A DNA stretch of 64,000 bases from Seriola aureovittata (Eukaryota > Chordata > Actinopteri > Carangiformes > Carangidae). Of the stretch, positions 13,862 to 26,352 are shown in pieces. Every line of letters begins with the position of its first letter. Position 1 is the first letter of the stretch. Location of the stretch: positions 11,036,835 to 11,100,834 of the forward strand of contig NC_079386.1 in NCBI RefSeq assembly GCF_021018895.1, read 5' to 3'. The position numbers and the translations under genes were made by a program. The notes beneath the pieces are model-generated. The model saw only the letters and a list, made by a program, of their open reading frames with translations, did no database searches and was not told the origin of the DNA.

Positions 13862-16063
13862 TGTGTAGGTGTGTATTCTCACTGGGCTGTGTGGGTCCTC
13901 TCTGCGCTCCTGGAAGGCTGAGGCGATGCTGTTTTGGACGGCACTGATCCATGCTTGCTGCTGTCTTTCTGAGTCCGCCTGCAACAGACAACACCTACAC
14001 ACACACACACACACGCACACACACACACAAACACACACACATATGCACTGTGATCACCTCATTTCTGTGTACATGAGAAACGGACATAGACAAATTTTGA
14101 CAAACTCACTTTGCAGGATGCACCATCACTCAAACACACGTATGCATGAACACGCTCACCCACGCAAACTCACTTTGACGGGGAGACCACTTCAAAGCAG
14201 AACCGTCTCTCGTTTTCGGAGCTGGGCTTGACTGTGCAAAGACGCAAATCCTCCACGACAACTGTGGGCTGGTCCTGAGAGCACACAGCAAAAACATGCA
14301 GGTCAGACTGCGCTTGTGTTTGCTTATATGTGCAAGTCTTTGTTTAAATTAACCTCTTTGTTCTGAGTTTGGCTATAAATGCTTCTGAAGAGATTATTTT
14401 AAAAAAAACAATGCATTTTAAAAATAGTGGTATTTATTTAAAGTATACCTTGAATTTCTTCTGATACACCAGCTGATTTTTTTGAATTGAAAACCAGCGT
14501 CTGGAGTGGAGAAAGAAAATGAAAAGGTCATGAAGTCCTTTGGATTCATTGTTACTTAAGCAGAAAAGGAAAAGACAAATAGTGGACACACACACACACA
14601 CACACACACACAACACACACACACACGTGAACACACACAGCACAGTTTCCAATAGAGAGGACATTTAAGCTCTTTTAAATGAGATCAATGGAGGGAGAAA
14701 ATCATCTGAGATAACATAGTTGGGTAAAACCTGTACCTGCTCCAGGTCTTGAAGGCGTTGCTGGCTCTCTTATAGAGGTATCCTTCCATGGCGATCCCAT
14801 TAGCTGCATCAGCATTAAAATCCATGATGGAGTCATCGTAGGACACATCCTACAAATATTTTAAAAAAGACAAATCACTGTGTGTTTGTCAAATTACAAG
14901 GAAGGGATTGGACACCTTTAGTTGTAGGTGTGACAGGATTTTTAGGATGTATCCAAAGGTGTTCTTTTAAATGTTTAAACAGTTTAACTTTATTACCTTT
15001 TTCTTGACGGCAGCATGTCTTTGCTCCATGTCCCTCTTCTCTCTGGCCGAGTTCAGGACGAACTGAGTGTGCTGTTGAAACAGAAATAGAGAGCGGTCAT
15101 TCTCCAGACACCACTATTGATTTTTTTAAATGATGTACGTATTTCTCCGCTCATAATAACTCTCATAATGCATTTCACTCAATTAACTCTTCTTCGGGAT
15201 GCCAGCATCAAAGATCTCTCATGTATAATCTTTAAAGCTTCATGGAACATTTACTGATTTGCAGTTTAAGTGAAGTCAGTGTAGTAAAACACTGACTTCA
15301 CACTGCTTCAGTAGGCCGAATACAAACTCTGGTGTTAAAACCCAATGAGGAAATAGATTTCTTTTATTCAACCTAAAAGACTTTTTTTCTATTTGTGTCT
15401 GTTTAGTTGTCCTGTCTTTTCTGCCTGTTCGCTGCACTGAGGGAAAACTTTCCCCTTTTTCCTTTTCCTGCCCTCTCTGACATGTTTGCCTGTGTGAGAA
15501 AGTCAGACATGGAGAGAGATCAACAGGTTCGAGGCAGGTTATCACTCCTGCAGACTCTTCAGGAAACAGGAATTAGGAAGTGTTGAACATCCTGTGCCAA
15601 ACTGAGAAACAACCCTGGTGGTCGCTCTTAGTAGAGAGTCTGTTCAGTGTATTATTCCTCCTTCTCTCTCCATCTTTCTGTCTCATCTGCTTATTCTTGC
15701 TCCTGTCATTTCCTGTTGAAACAGGAAGAGCTTTGCTGTGGTTTGATTTGGCCAGTGATTGCTGACATATTCATTTCCTGTTTCAAATTCTTTTCATTTA
15801 TCAAAAAACAACAAAAAACAGTCAACAATAATAAGACTGCTAATGTTCAAGGTTGACAGTGGAAAAATGTTTTTCCACAGTCAAGAGGCAGGAATAAACC
15901 ACAAATGAAGGACTAACCCCACCCCCGAATCAATTTAATTATAAACTGAACCCTAAAATTTAAAATGTGGGGGTATACCTTTTCGGTCCCCACAAACACG
16001 TTGGACCCCACAAGTACAGTGGGCTCCCAGTTTTTGGACCCTTTAAATATAATAAAACAAATC

Positions 16064-16096
<33 letters not shown>

Positions 16097-19000
16097 ACAC
16101 ACACAGACACAGACACACAGACATGTGAAATATTTCCTGTTGTTGCTCACTTTTTCCTGTCACAATGAAAGTGTGATGTCAGCTTGTGACTCTTCAGCCA
16201 CCACGCCCCCCAGAAAGATGCAAAAAAAAAAACGTCTGATGCAATTCACACAAACAACATCTACTAACATTAAAGATATCATGTGCTTTATTGTATACAA
16301 ACATGGTTTCAACAGGTCTTACTGATATGTTGTATATCCCTCAGCCAGAATAAACATTTTGAGTCCATTTCCTGCCTCATAAACCGTCTGCAAAAACCTC
16401 TTTTTAGTGTTTGAAACCTGCATTGATTTCATCAGCTTGTGTACGCCTTCTCCTCTTTAACTCGCACGTTTCAACTTTTATGGTAGATTGGCGCCACTAA
16501 CTGCAGTTATTCCGAAGATTCTGGCTGGTGTTTCATTTGTATAATTGTTGGAGGCTATGGGAGGCACACTATCAAACATTTCACGAGGACGAGGAAAAGG
16601 CAAAGTTTAGAGAAGTATAAAAACACACAAAGACAGAATTGTGTGTAATCATCTTGTTAATCCTCAGATTTATCTTACAACCCCTTGGGTGGGTCCTCAC
16701 CCCAAGTTGGTCTCAGCGAGGTATATATGTGATCTGTGCAGTGCAATGGTAAATTGGTGCATGTAGTGAAAAAAATCAATCCAGCAAGATGAAAGGTCAC
16801 CTAACTCTGTCTCTGCCAGCTAGCTTAAGTGAGCCTGGTGAAAGCTAAAAGTAGTAGCATTAGCTAGCAAGTCTGCCATTGCAAAACGTGATTAGAGACC
16901 CTATTTACATTGAACCGTAGATGCATTCCTCTCCTCTCTCCCAGGTCCAGCCTAAATAGCTGCCTTTCATCACATTGCGACAACGGTATTCACTCCTTGA
17001 AAAGAAGGTGCTCAGGTCATGGGAACGTCACTGACAGCCAAAAACCTTATGCTACGGTTTTTTCCAAGTTTAGAGATAGTTAAACAAATAGTTTGACATT
17101 TTGGGAAGGATGTTTATTCACTTTGTTGCTGAGAGTGAGGTGAGTACGGAGCTAGAGCTGGAAGTCAATTAGCCTAGCTTACCAAAAAGACTCATGCTGG
17201 GGGAACCGTTAGCTAGCCTTTGAACTAGGCTAGGTTAGCCGTTTCCCCCTGCTTCCAGATTTCCAGATTACTCCTCGCACAATGAAAGCACTGAACACAA
17301 GTTGCCCTAAGGTTAAGTGTCTGTTTTTCCTTTTTGTGATTTGTGCAGAGCCAGTTTCTTGTCTTTGATCGGCATGTTGGCACCTCACATGATGATTTGC
17401 AAGTGAAATAAAGTTGTAACAAAGGAAATTAAGTCACTGGGGCTCTAACGAGCTGTTACCTCTTCATTCAGTTTCCGTCGATAGTCGTCCAGTTCTGACA
17501 GTGACTGGTGACCTAGTTGGAAGAACTGTGCCTGGGCCTCCATCAGCGACAACATCTGACAGGGAGCACGAGAAAACGTTTACAAGAACGCCCTCAACAA
17601 AACCAGTAGAAAAAAAACTAATCCCATAAACCATAAAGACACACATTTTACATTAAAGATACAGACACAATATACCAACAAAAACACAAGATGGACTTAA
17701 AATAGGTCAACGTGAACTCACTGCCATCAGAATGTCTGTCTTCTTCTTGGCCTCAATGACATTAATCTGAAACACAAGGAAGCAGTGGTTTCAGAAACTT
17801 CATGTTTCCATGACCAAAAACTCAGTGGCCAGTGAAACTGCTGCGAGCCACAACCACAGTCCTGGAGTGAAGCCTCGAGGCAAACTTGTTGTCATTTAAA
17901 ACAGCAAAGGCACAACTATAATCAGATGTTATTTTGTCACATATGTAATCTACGTTGAAGTGGGTCCTGCATATCTATGTTTCTATGCACACACACAAAC
18001 ACACACAGTGCAAAGTTAATGAATTAATAATGAGACATAGAGAAAATTAGAGATGAGAGATCCTTCATCCCTTCTTTCTCACCTCCAGGACATAGTCCAG
18101 GGCCTCAGACCGAAAGGTCCTGCGTGCGTTGAGCAGAGCATTACTCGCCTCCTCCACTTCATGTTGCTTCCCCCGTGGCGCCTGAGCATTTCTGGCCAGC
18201 GCCCCCTCCAGGGTTTCACTGCTGCGCTCAAACTCCTTGCGCACATCTTTGAACCGACGAACATCTCTGGAGGACAATAAGGGTAGAAAAGAGGGTTTGG
18301 TTTGATCGTTCTGTTCACATGTGTGTTTAGTTTCCACTTGACAAATAAGTTTGTGAAATCAGGCTGTTAAAGAAATTACAGATGAGCCTTCTTTTTTTAC
18401 ATTTTGTTTTCTTTCAGTACAAAAGCAGAAGCAAGTTATGGGCTGATTCAGGACCAAAAAAGTAAGTTACTGTCTTGTGGTAAGTTTAAAGGGGGACACT
18501 GAAAATGAATTATAAATAGCATCAGGTTTACAAGCTATTTTGAGAAGACATACAAGGTTGTTCTTTAAGGTTTCCAGTCCCCCTTCGAATCTAAGACCCT
18601 TATTATATAATATACTTTCAAATATTTATTCTATGTATTTTTCTGTACTGTTTCAGTTTTGCATAACCACATTATGTGTGGTTATAACGGGCTCTCATTA
18701 TAGTTTTTCTGTCATATTACTCTGTATTATATCGTGCAAAATTATATTAGCACTGTTACTTTCATTAAGCTTTGACAGACTGAGTAGGTGGGGAGTGGGG
18801 ATAAATGCAGTTATGTTATGTATTATTCATGTGTTTTTTGTCTGGTATTATATAGTTTGAATTCAGTAAAGTTTGCTTGAAGAAAATAGCGTCAGCATTT
18901 CTTTGTTCCACCAAGTATTTGATGAGAAAAGTGTAGACGTGCTAGCAGCTCAAACCACATTCAAAATGTGTCACTGGCTAAAAATTCAGCTAATGTGCTA

Positions 19001-22000
19001 CTGTCACATGCTATCACACATCCTCTCTCTCATCTAATCTACCATATCATTCTTACTAATGAGAGCAGAATGCAAGACAAAGTATGAGGAGAAGGAAAAT
19101 TACGGATCATAAGCCTCAAATATTTTTTTTCATGCGGTGGGCTAATGGCTGGCAGACATGCAGAGGAGTGACTCAGTCTGAAGAAGTGCATGAATTACAC
19201 TGTGGGAGAAACGCACCAAATACAAAAAGACTAGGTGAAATAAACAGGGAAGGCCGCCAAAGCGGCTCACTCACTCTTTCACAAAGGTCTGCAGCTTTGT
19301 CTTGACTGACTTCTGTGTGGTCTCAATCACTTCCTAGCAGGGAAAAGGAGAGAGACAAATCTACTACAGTGAGCACAGAGAACTGTTAAATGTCAAAAGT
19401 AATGCATTCAACGGCGTGCTGCAACTTTGCTTGACCACATACTGCAGCTGATAAGCGTCATGACGGCAATGGAAACTGTGTACAGAGACAGTAAATCAAA
19501 AGCCTGACAAAAAGACAGACATTACTCACCCCCTGCGCCTCCAGGATAATAGACAGCTTTTTGGAAAATGTGCCCAAACACTCCTGCAGGACAGTGATCT
19601 TAGATTAGACTCTGCATTTCATCAAATCTTATCAACAATTTTCATGTTTTTCATCTAAAACAACCCTTTCTGTAAGTGCTCTCAAGTTCAAATCACTCAA
19701 CTCAAAAAAATAAAATGAGCATCTTCCAGATGTGCATACAAGTTGAAAAGCATTTTCCTTGAATACACGGCACTATCTTAATGGGGAAATGACGGTTTAA
19801 CACTACATGGGAGATAACATTAGTGTATAAATAACTCCCTGATGACTGGTATGTCGGTATGCTCCTCTCACCTCCATCATATTGTCCCCGGAGCACTGGG
19901 GTCCCAGCTCCCGGAGGCCGTTGACGAAGCTCTTGCTGGTCTGGCAGTAGACTCTGCCTGCCTCCAGCATGGCCTGGCATTGTTTCACAAGCTGCAGGAC
20001 ACAGACATGCAACACCACAGTCAAATATCACACTCATCCTGGACACTTCAAATAGAAGCACTTGAGGCAACAAACGGCCGGTCATAATCAGGATGAATAA
20101 TTAAACATAACGAGGAGTTATTCCTGGAGACCAACCATTAAAGCAATGAAACAGTCTGAGTGAGAAGTTACTCAAATTTAATGTAATCACTGCAACTACT
20201 GAATATAATAACCCACAGCTTCTGTTAAATACTGACCAGAGTTCTTTAAGCTGCAGTAGAGTAGATTTTAAAGGCTGGGTATATGTACTGAGTCAAGATA
20301 TCTTACACATTTACAGATATACAAAATGACTGCACATACAACATGACAGTTTGAGCTTTAAACAGTAATTTCTAGTAAAAAAAAAAGAGTAAATTATAGC
20401 TACAGTCATTGATTATTTTGGCCACATGGAAGAGGCAGAACAAGCTATAAACAAAACCACACTTCCTAAAGTTGTTATGGCTGAAGTGTTAGCAAACATA
20501 GAGCAGGCAAAAACTCCCATTTGGAGTCATGTTACTGGCCACAAAAGTAGGTCTAATATTTATTTGGATCAATTTGGTCTCCACAAACTCCTGAGGAGAA
20601 ATAACTGGCTCTTCAGCTGCTAAATGCTCCACTGTGTTTGTAAGCTAGCTGCTAGCTGCTAGCTAACTGTTGTAAGGTGCTTAAAACCAACACAATAATG
20701 GGACTACCGTTCATTTGATCCTGCAAAATTGATTAATGCAGCTTTGAATTACCTATAAATAAATAAAAATTACAGCAAAAAATAGATTTAACTTGACTTG
20801 AGCAAAAATAAAAGCTGAAACTGCAGCCAACCCACACAGGTTTTTTCCACTTGTGCCTGATTAGGCCTCTCTTCTTCTGTGTGACCACGTACACGCTGTG
20901 CTTAAGGTTACACTGAGTATTTTGAAAGAACTTATTATGCATTCTTCCTCTTACAAATGAACATGTAAATTATTAGGCAATAAAACACACTCTTAATCAA
21001 TTCAGTATGGCCCTGTCTCTCTTGTCCTGCTATTGCCAGTAGCTTATGATGGCTAATGTTAGCTAATGTTAGCAAACTGCAGATATTGCTTTGCAACTGA
21101 ACTGAACTGACTTTATGAGTCTCCTCCTCTTGTGCTATTGTTATGCTTTGTCGTTTCTATTGCTACACTGAGCTTGGTGACATCGTTACTCCCTCTTATT
21201 CAGAAATAATTGAAAACAGGAAAAGAGGAACCTACAGTTTATTTTATCTTCCACTGACATATGTGACAAGATACAACAGGCCAATGTGTCGGCGATAGTA
21301 ACAGCCTGTTAATAAATCAGTCACTCTCTACCGGGCAGCAGATGTCGCCTCAGCTACCAGCTTATTATGCACATCGAGCTAAAATAAATCCACTTTAATA
21401 CAACAAATCCTACCTTCATGAAGATTATAATGCTCAGTTTTTGTAGAGATTGTTTTAGAGAGGTGTTGATTCAACTGTAGGAGGCTTTAGTTTTAGGTCA
21501 ACAGGTGTCCATTATTATTCTGTCTATGAGTGTATGCTAAATCATAGAAACACACTGAAAACTCTGTATAATGCACCAACCACACCACAGACTACATCCT
21601 GATCTTAACTTAAGTACTGTTTTGAGGTACTTGTCCTTTACATGAGTGTGTCCATTTCCATCCTTTATACTGCTTTATACTTTTCCAGTACTTCCTTAGT
21701 AAAAGGAAATATTGTACTTAAACATAGACTACATTTTATCTCACAGGTAGAGCAACTTTGCAGATCAAGATTTTACGTACAAAACATACGATTATCTTAT
21801 AAAATATGACACATTTTATAAGATATTTATGTTGATACATAGACAATTAATACATAGATTAAACAATCCAACAGTATATAAAATAGTTAGAGCTAGCTCA
21901 ACCTAGACCAACATTAAATTTAATCAAAGTTCTCACCATGCAGAATAACACTTTAATACTTTACTTTTACTTAAGTGCCATTTTGAACATTTTGGATGCA

Positions 22001-22858
22001 GGAATTTTAATTCCAACTGTTACTTTTACATTCGAGATGATACAAAGAACTTTATTCCAACGTTATGTTTTAATCTGTCCTCAGATCAGGCTTGTTACAG
22101 CATGATACAGCGCAGCATGGCAGCAGAACAGGATTACTTTTTCTTTTTTTTTTAAGCTAATCTCACAGTAATACGTCTGGTGCTCATGCGGGGAGATTTG
22201 TCTCTCTGTTTCTTTGACAGTAGGGTCAGAGTTCAGCGACGGAGCAGCAACACCGGAGCTCGTACAGAGCCAGTTTTTTGCTCAGGAGGAGATAAAAGTT
22301 GCCTGAAGGGCTTGAACCCAGTTAGTCCAGTTTTTCTAAATCACTATGTCTTCCTGTTGCCACACATTAATCACTCACATGTCTGCGGCTTTGCAGTGAA
22401 AGTTAAATAAAACAGATGCTTTGTTTAGGACTTGCAGTTTATTTCCATGCAGTTTTTTTGTTATTTGATAAATGATGGAACAGATAGAAACCTGCGCTGC
22501 AGAGCCATAAACAGCACAGAGTGGCACTGCATCCTAATTTATGTTTGTTCAGTATCATCAGGGAACAGAAACACAGCATGCGACCTCTGAATTGAATAGA
22601 TATGAAACTGCAACATGTTTGAGCACAAATACGCAATGGGGAATATGGGTTATCGCATCAAAGCAGAACAAGCTGTAGTTCTCTCTGCTGCAGGACAATA
22701 CGATGGGGAAGCCGCACCTGAAGCTACTTCCTGCTCTATTTCAGGTGAAATACACTTAAACCACCGTCACCCACCTCTCACTTCACTGCCTCCAAACATG
22801 AGGAGCATGTTTCCAACGACAACTGATACCTGTGTGTGCATGTGCGTGTTTGTTTGTT

Positions 22859-22896
<38 letters not shown>

Positions 22897-25760
22897 GGAG
22901 AGCACTGACTCGGGATGGTGTTATAAAAGTGGGTGTAGGTGTAAGGGGTGATGTATCTCACCTTGTCTAGTCTTGTCTCGAGTTCGCTCACATCGTTTTG
23001 GACGACTTCGATATCCGCTCTGAAACAGGCAAACACACACACAGAGTCATACACAGGATCTTGGTGTCAAAGGTCGCCATAAATCCACTTAGAGTAACAC
23101 ATGAACACTAGAGATATTCCCGTTGCATTTTATGGAGAGAGGTCAGTGCCAAACATGTGGTGAGTTTGGAAGAAGTTGAAGTCAGGGTGATTTTAGTGCT
23201 GAAATGATTAGTCCATTAATCTTTGAGACAATAGAGGGAAAATCAATGGAGGATTTCAATCAACACTTAATTGTTTAAGTCATTTATCAAGCACATGTGG
23301 CAAACAAATGCTGCTTTTCTCTCTTTTACGTGACAGTAAAGTTGGTAAAAACTCTTGATTGGATAAAACAAGCAGTATGAAGATGCCAACTCAGGTTCTG
23401 GCAACTTGCAATGGGAGTTTTCAGACATTTTATTGACTAAATGCTTCTTCAGGACATATTTCCATTATCATGAATGTTCCCCATTTCATTGCCTCTGTTG
23501 CATGTTTTAATTCAAAGCCGACAGCGTAGCATTACAAGGCCTCATATGACATGTTTACTCTCTTGTTTTTCTTTCATGTTTATTCGTGTACACTCTCTCT
23601 TTTAAATAAACCATTGATAAGTAAAATGAATGAATCGCTAAATTAAAAAAATAATCAACAGATCAGTCGATTGGTTGCATCTCTTCAAAACTTCCACAAC
23701 AGTTAAAATAGTTTTCATACAACAGTCTGTTTTGTTGTTTTGATGTCAGAATGAAGCTGCAGCGTTACTGCGAGTCAGTACGCCACATATTTCAGGTCAT
23801 GTGCATATTTTTATACTTGCTTCATTGTGACTGAGCTTGACATATTTGGTATTTTTAGCAGTTTTGCGACCTTGAGTAGAATTTGAAATGAGTTTGTGTG
23901 TAGGCCTGCAGACAAAACATCCACTCTTTTTACTCCCGAGTATCTAATTGATTAAGTTTTTCCCTCCGTGTACAAACGTCGGCCTCCTCACACATGTGCA
24001 CAAAAGCGCCTCAGACGTCCTGTGCGTGGCTAGTTTGTCGGTTCTTGGTGTGACAGTCAGTATCTCTTTCTGTCTCTCATCTCTTCACATACCAAGAGCT
24101 CAACCATGTGGTTTCCGCTGCCTTCCACCAACAGTACAGAGACACAGAGAAAGAGAGAGAGAGAAAGGAAGAAAAAAAAAAAAGAGAAAAAGAGGCGAGA
24201 CTGAGTGGAGAGAGAAGAGAGAGGAGGGCCTAGACAGACAGTAACTGTTTGTGTTCCTGTGTTTGTTAGTGCGGGGATGTTTGAATCAAAGCCTGAGGTC
24301 ATGCCTTCTTGCAATACGACCAAATGACAAGTCAGCTAAGGAGAGTGGGGAAGGAAAAGAGAGGGAAGACTGAAAAAAGGCCAAGAAGAGGCAGATAAAA
24401 GGATTCCTCTCTTAAAGAGACACCTCCTTTTCATTTCTCCCTGAACTAGTGTCACAGTTTTCGGATGCACTGGAGACAGAGAGTAAGAGAGCAAATTAAG
24501 ACAGAGCTAAAGCTAAGTTTCCGCCGTGGTTCTCCCCACAGAAAACACACTTCCTGTCTCTCCTGTTGATCACCTCAGCACATCAGCGCCTCACTTCCTG
24601 TTGCCCTCCCACCCCCATCGTTACCTAGCAACAGGAGGCAGCACATTTGAGTGGCTGTCCGGCGTTGTCAGTGCAGCTTTCTTGTCCCCTGTTTTTCCTT
24701 CATTCACCCTGTTTATCCGTTTAATTGACCGTGTTTACGTGTGTGATAACTCGGGCCTTCCCTGTCCCTCCTTTCCTTCCCTTTTCCATGGTTCCTTCCC
24801 TCTGCTTCTCGGCCTGACACGAGACCTCGCCGCTGCAGCTGCCACAGCTCAAACTTTCCAGCACTGTGAAGGCCTCATGAATTCAATACAGGCAACAGAC
24901 AGAGAAAGAGAGAGAGAGAGAGACAGAGGGACAGGGAGAAAGAGAGGCCCAGACCCAGGACTGAAACATGCCAAATCAGCTGGAGGAGACGACACCAGCC
25001 ACTGTGCCACAGGCAGGATGCCAAAAACTGTCTGGGCACACCCAAGCTCTGTCAAATTCTCTCGAAGCTGCTTGCAAAACCAACTCAGTGACACTTCCCT
25101 TTTGCCCTTACAGCAGATGCTGATTCTGTGTTGAAACCAAACTGACTGTACATCATGGCTGACCATGCACAATGGCACCTTGATTAGGAACTTTTAAAGG
25201 CTTTTTGAAAGAGGTTTTATGAGCTTAAAGTAAAGTCGTGCACGCATGGGGGATATCAAGAGTGTTTGTGAGTTTTTGACAAATGACTACGATATTGAAT
25301 TTCCAGGGTTGATACAAGCTTCCTGTGGTTCAATGACACATCAGACCTTATCCGACCTGTGATCAGTCTTCTCAGCCCTGCAAGTTTTCATGCCACATTC
25401 CTTTCATTGACCAGCAACTGAAACTCACTGAAGCTAATATTTTTTTTGGGGGGGGGGGTTGAAAAGCCACAGAAACAAGATGACGCCACTGTACCTGCCT
25501 GTAAATGAATGGTAAATGGTACAAATAGAACTATATGTTGTTTTATAAGTAGAAGAGAGTTTATCCGCCTTTGTAGAGCGACTTTAAGCTCAGCAAACTA
25601 AAAGAAAGGTGATTTTGAGGGGGGGGGGTTTACTGCTGGAAATCATAGATCAGCCACAACTCCATTGACTTTAACAATGAGTAAAGTGAAACAGGTGAAA
25701 CTCTTACCTGAAGCGCGGGGAGTCTTTCAAACACTCCTCGAAGTCCAGTTTGACTGTCAT
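6202..25760 (-). CDS. acap1: ArfGAP with coiled-coil (BAR), PH and ankyrin repeats 1, 23 coding exons
   Basis: A GTPase-activating protein for Arf6 that acts on recycling endosomes and binds cargo for integrin and transferrin-receptor recycling (family knowledge). Coding exons in transcript order: 25708-25760, 22962-23019, 19872-19991, 19530-19583, 19275-19333, 18083-18266, 17722-17766, 17460-17555, 14997-15071, 14737-14849, 14449-14500, 14174-14274, 13883-13994, 13473-13684, 13309-13378, 13099-13193, 10812-11005, 10363-10413, 9940-10115, 9246-9355, 8095-8205, 7949-8010, 6202-6299. They sum to 2301 nt (766 aa; human 740). Domains: BAR about 1-240, PH about 269-363, ArfGAP zinc finger C417/C420/C437/C440 with arginine finger R445, ankyrin repeats about 595-710, and a C-terminal [11 protein letters not shown] block. 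The start [17 protein letters not shown] matches the family N-terminus. [25 protein letters not shown] and the short ArfGAP-ANK linker favour ACAP1 over ACAP2 or ACAP3. A six-glycine run (389-394) sits in the PH-ArfGAP linker. Several introns carry CA repeats. Confidence 0.93.
7818..7948 (-). other. acap1: Possible alternative 3' extension of acap1 exon 22
   Basis: The penultimate exon ends at a CAG/gtcact donor (plus position 7949/7948). If it is not used, the frame stays open for 43 more codons, rich in glycine, and ends at a TAG read from 7820-7818. This would replace the usual [11 protein letters not shown] tail with a Gly-rich one. Human ACAP3 also has a divergent C-terminus after the same position. 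Whether the extension is transcribed is unknown. Confidence 0.35.
8598..8631. repeat. Short perfect-loop inverted repeat
   Basis: Two 15-base arms (8598-8612 and 8617-8631) pair at 14 of 15 positions around the 4-base loop GTCA. The outer arm is TTTGCCAAAC and its complement. It lies in acap1 intron 20, between exons 9246-9355 and 8095-8205. Function unknown. Confidence 0.8.
9155..9229. repeat. (GT)n microsatellite beside an acap1 donor
   Basis: A pure GT run of about 37 units. On the acap1 strand it is a (CA)n tract that begins about 15 bases after the splice donor of exon 9246-9355. Intronic CA repeats close to a donor are known hnRNP L binding enhancers or silencers of splicing in vertebrates. 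Confidence 0.95.
10513..10604. repeat. (CA)n microsatellite
   Basis: A pure CA run of 46 units, preceded on its left by a mixed (GA)n/(GT)n stretch at about 10427-10470. It sits about 100 bases upstream (in acap1 transcript sense) of the small exon 10363-10413, which encodes part of the variable linker. Confidence 0.95.
11006..13098. other. acap1 intron 16 contents
   Basis: A 2.1 kb intron separating the ArfGAP-end exon from the linker exon. No coding exon is seen inside. It includes a candidate TTAA-flanked mobile element at its upstream end (12700-13063) and AT-rich sequence without recognisable features. Confidence 0.6.
12700..13063. mobile_element. Candidate TTAA-flanked non-autonomous DNA element (MITE-like)
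   Basis: The segment is bounded by TTAA at 12700-12703 and 13060-13063. The ends are imperfectly inverted: AGGGGTAGTCCA inward from the left and AGGGCCATTCCA inward from the right on the other strand, about 13 of the first 19 bases matching. No coding capacity. TTAA target sites are typical of piggyBac-type elements. The sequence also resembles dispersed repeats common in percomorph fish. It ends 35 bases from an acap1 exon. Confidence 0.5.
13693..13724. repeat. (CA)n microsatellite in acap1 intron 13
   Basis: A 32-base CA run close to the acceptor of exon 13473-13684. On the transcript strand it is a (GT)n tract lying at the pyrimidine-tract position of a 198-nt intron. A second run, on the opposite strand, occupies the other end of the same intron. 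Confidence 0.95.
13814..13858. repeat. (GT)n microsatellite in acap1 intron 13
   Basis: A GT run of about 22 units close to the donor of exon 13883-13994; on the transcript strand it is (CA)n. With the CA run at 13693-13724 it could form an intron-internal stem between CA and GT tracts. Confidence 0.95.
13999..14040. repeat. Interrupted (CA)n microsatellite
   Basis: A CA-rich run with single-base interruptions, directly next to the TAG acceptor of acap1 exon 13883-13994. It forms part of the apparent polypyrimidine region of that acceptor, as a (GT)n tract on the transcript strand. Confidence 0.9.
15072..17459. other. acap1 intron 8 contents
   Basis: A 2.4 kb intron between the last BAR exons. 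It holds a CA-rich microsatellite with an associated fish-type repeat (about 15960-16120), a dispersed repeat fragment (about 17071-17270) and no recognisable exon. Confidence 0.6.
17071..17270. repeat. Dispersed fish repeat fragment
   Basis: Contains TAGTTTGACATTTTGGGAA and a degenerate form of the motif CAATTAGCCTAGCTTAGCAT followed by a GTTAGCTAGCC block. I recognise these as pieces of a very common percomorph dispersed repeat. A second fragment of the same family lies at about 36121-36200. The family's formal name and class cannot be given from sequence alone. Confidence 0.55.
19992..25707. other. acap1 introns 1 and 2 contents
   Basis: The two largest acap1 introns flank the small exon 22962-23019. 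They hold a (GT)n run near 22866-22894, a polypurine tract at about 24137-24237, clustered AGCTAGC motifs near 20640-20670 and several AT-rich stretches. A 202-codon open frame at 24526-25134 has low-complexity composition and no recognisable homology; I do not treat it as a gene. Confidence 0.5.
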
Positions 25761-26220
25761 CCCTCCGTTTGACTTCAGCTCACACACACATACACACACA
25801 CATACACACACTCTGCTTTAAGTCTTCGGACCGTCACTTTAGCCGGTGGTGGACAGCGAGGAAACACTAAATCTTCTCGGTTTTAACGCTGCACATCGGC
25901 GGCCTGACTCATGGTCCTTCGCCGGACGTTTTCTCTCTCTCTCACACACACACACAGACACACACACACACAGACACACACACACACACACAAGTACAAT
26001 TTGTATTCCTCGAGCGGCTCGTCCTGTTCGACCGACCTGTCGCACATCCAGGGCCAGAGGACGACTTGTCACCACTTATGAATGAACCGCAGGGGACGTC
26101 AGTTGCGTTATTACCATCTTATCCGGCTCATAAAAAGCGAGATAGGATGCTGCGGAGAGCGCCAAGTTTATCGAAAGGTATCCGTATATTGATCAAACCG
26201 GATCGATATTCCCAAAATGA
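25761..26220 (-). promoter_or_regulatory. acap1: Probable acap1 5' UTR and promoter region
   Basis: Sequence directly upstream of the acap1 ATG (minus strand). It includes CA-rich runs at about 25780-25812 and 25943-25992 and a moderately CpG-containing segment around 25840-26110, with a half CRE-like GACGTCA near 26096. The transcription start cannot be placed from sequence alone. Confidence 0.4.
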
Positions 26221-26308
26221 GTAAGATTGAATCAGCGGGCAGCCTGTGGATTGGATGTGAGCTTGTTCCCACGGGTGCCTATTGGAGTACTACTCACTCT
26301 CTTACTCT

Positions 26309-26310
26309 CT

Positions 26311-26346
<36 letters not shown>

Positions 26347-26352
26347 CTCTCT
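26309..26352. repeat. (CT)n polypyrimidine microsatellite
   Basis: A CT run with a single CG interruption, about 550 bases upstream of the acap1 start codon, in the acap1/agfg2 divergent spacer. Confidence 0.9.

Noticed and set aside
13412..14038. A 208-codon minus-strand open frame with Thr-His and Val-Cys runs
   Set aside because: It is two acap1 exons plus the open intron and microsatellites between them, not a separate gene. The retention possibility is reported as a finding.
24526..25134. A 202-codon plus-strand open frame in acap1 intron 1
   Set aside because: Low-complexity ends (Arg-Glu repeats from a GA run), no recognisable domain, no flanking splice or promoter signals, and it lies inside an intron of a well-supported gene.
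6202..25760. Assignment of the minus-strand gene to acap2 or acap3
   Set aside because: The short ArfGAP-ankyrin linker and the [17 protein letters not shown] and GADVNWVN blocks fit ACAP1, and slc16a13 is its expected neighbour.
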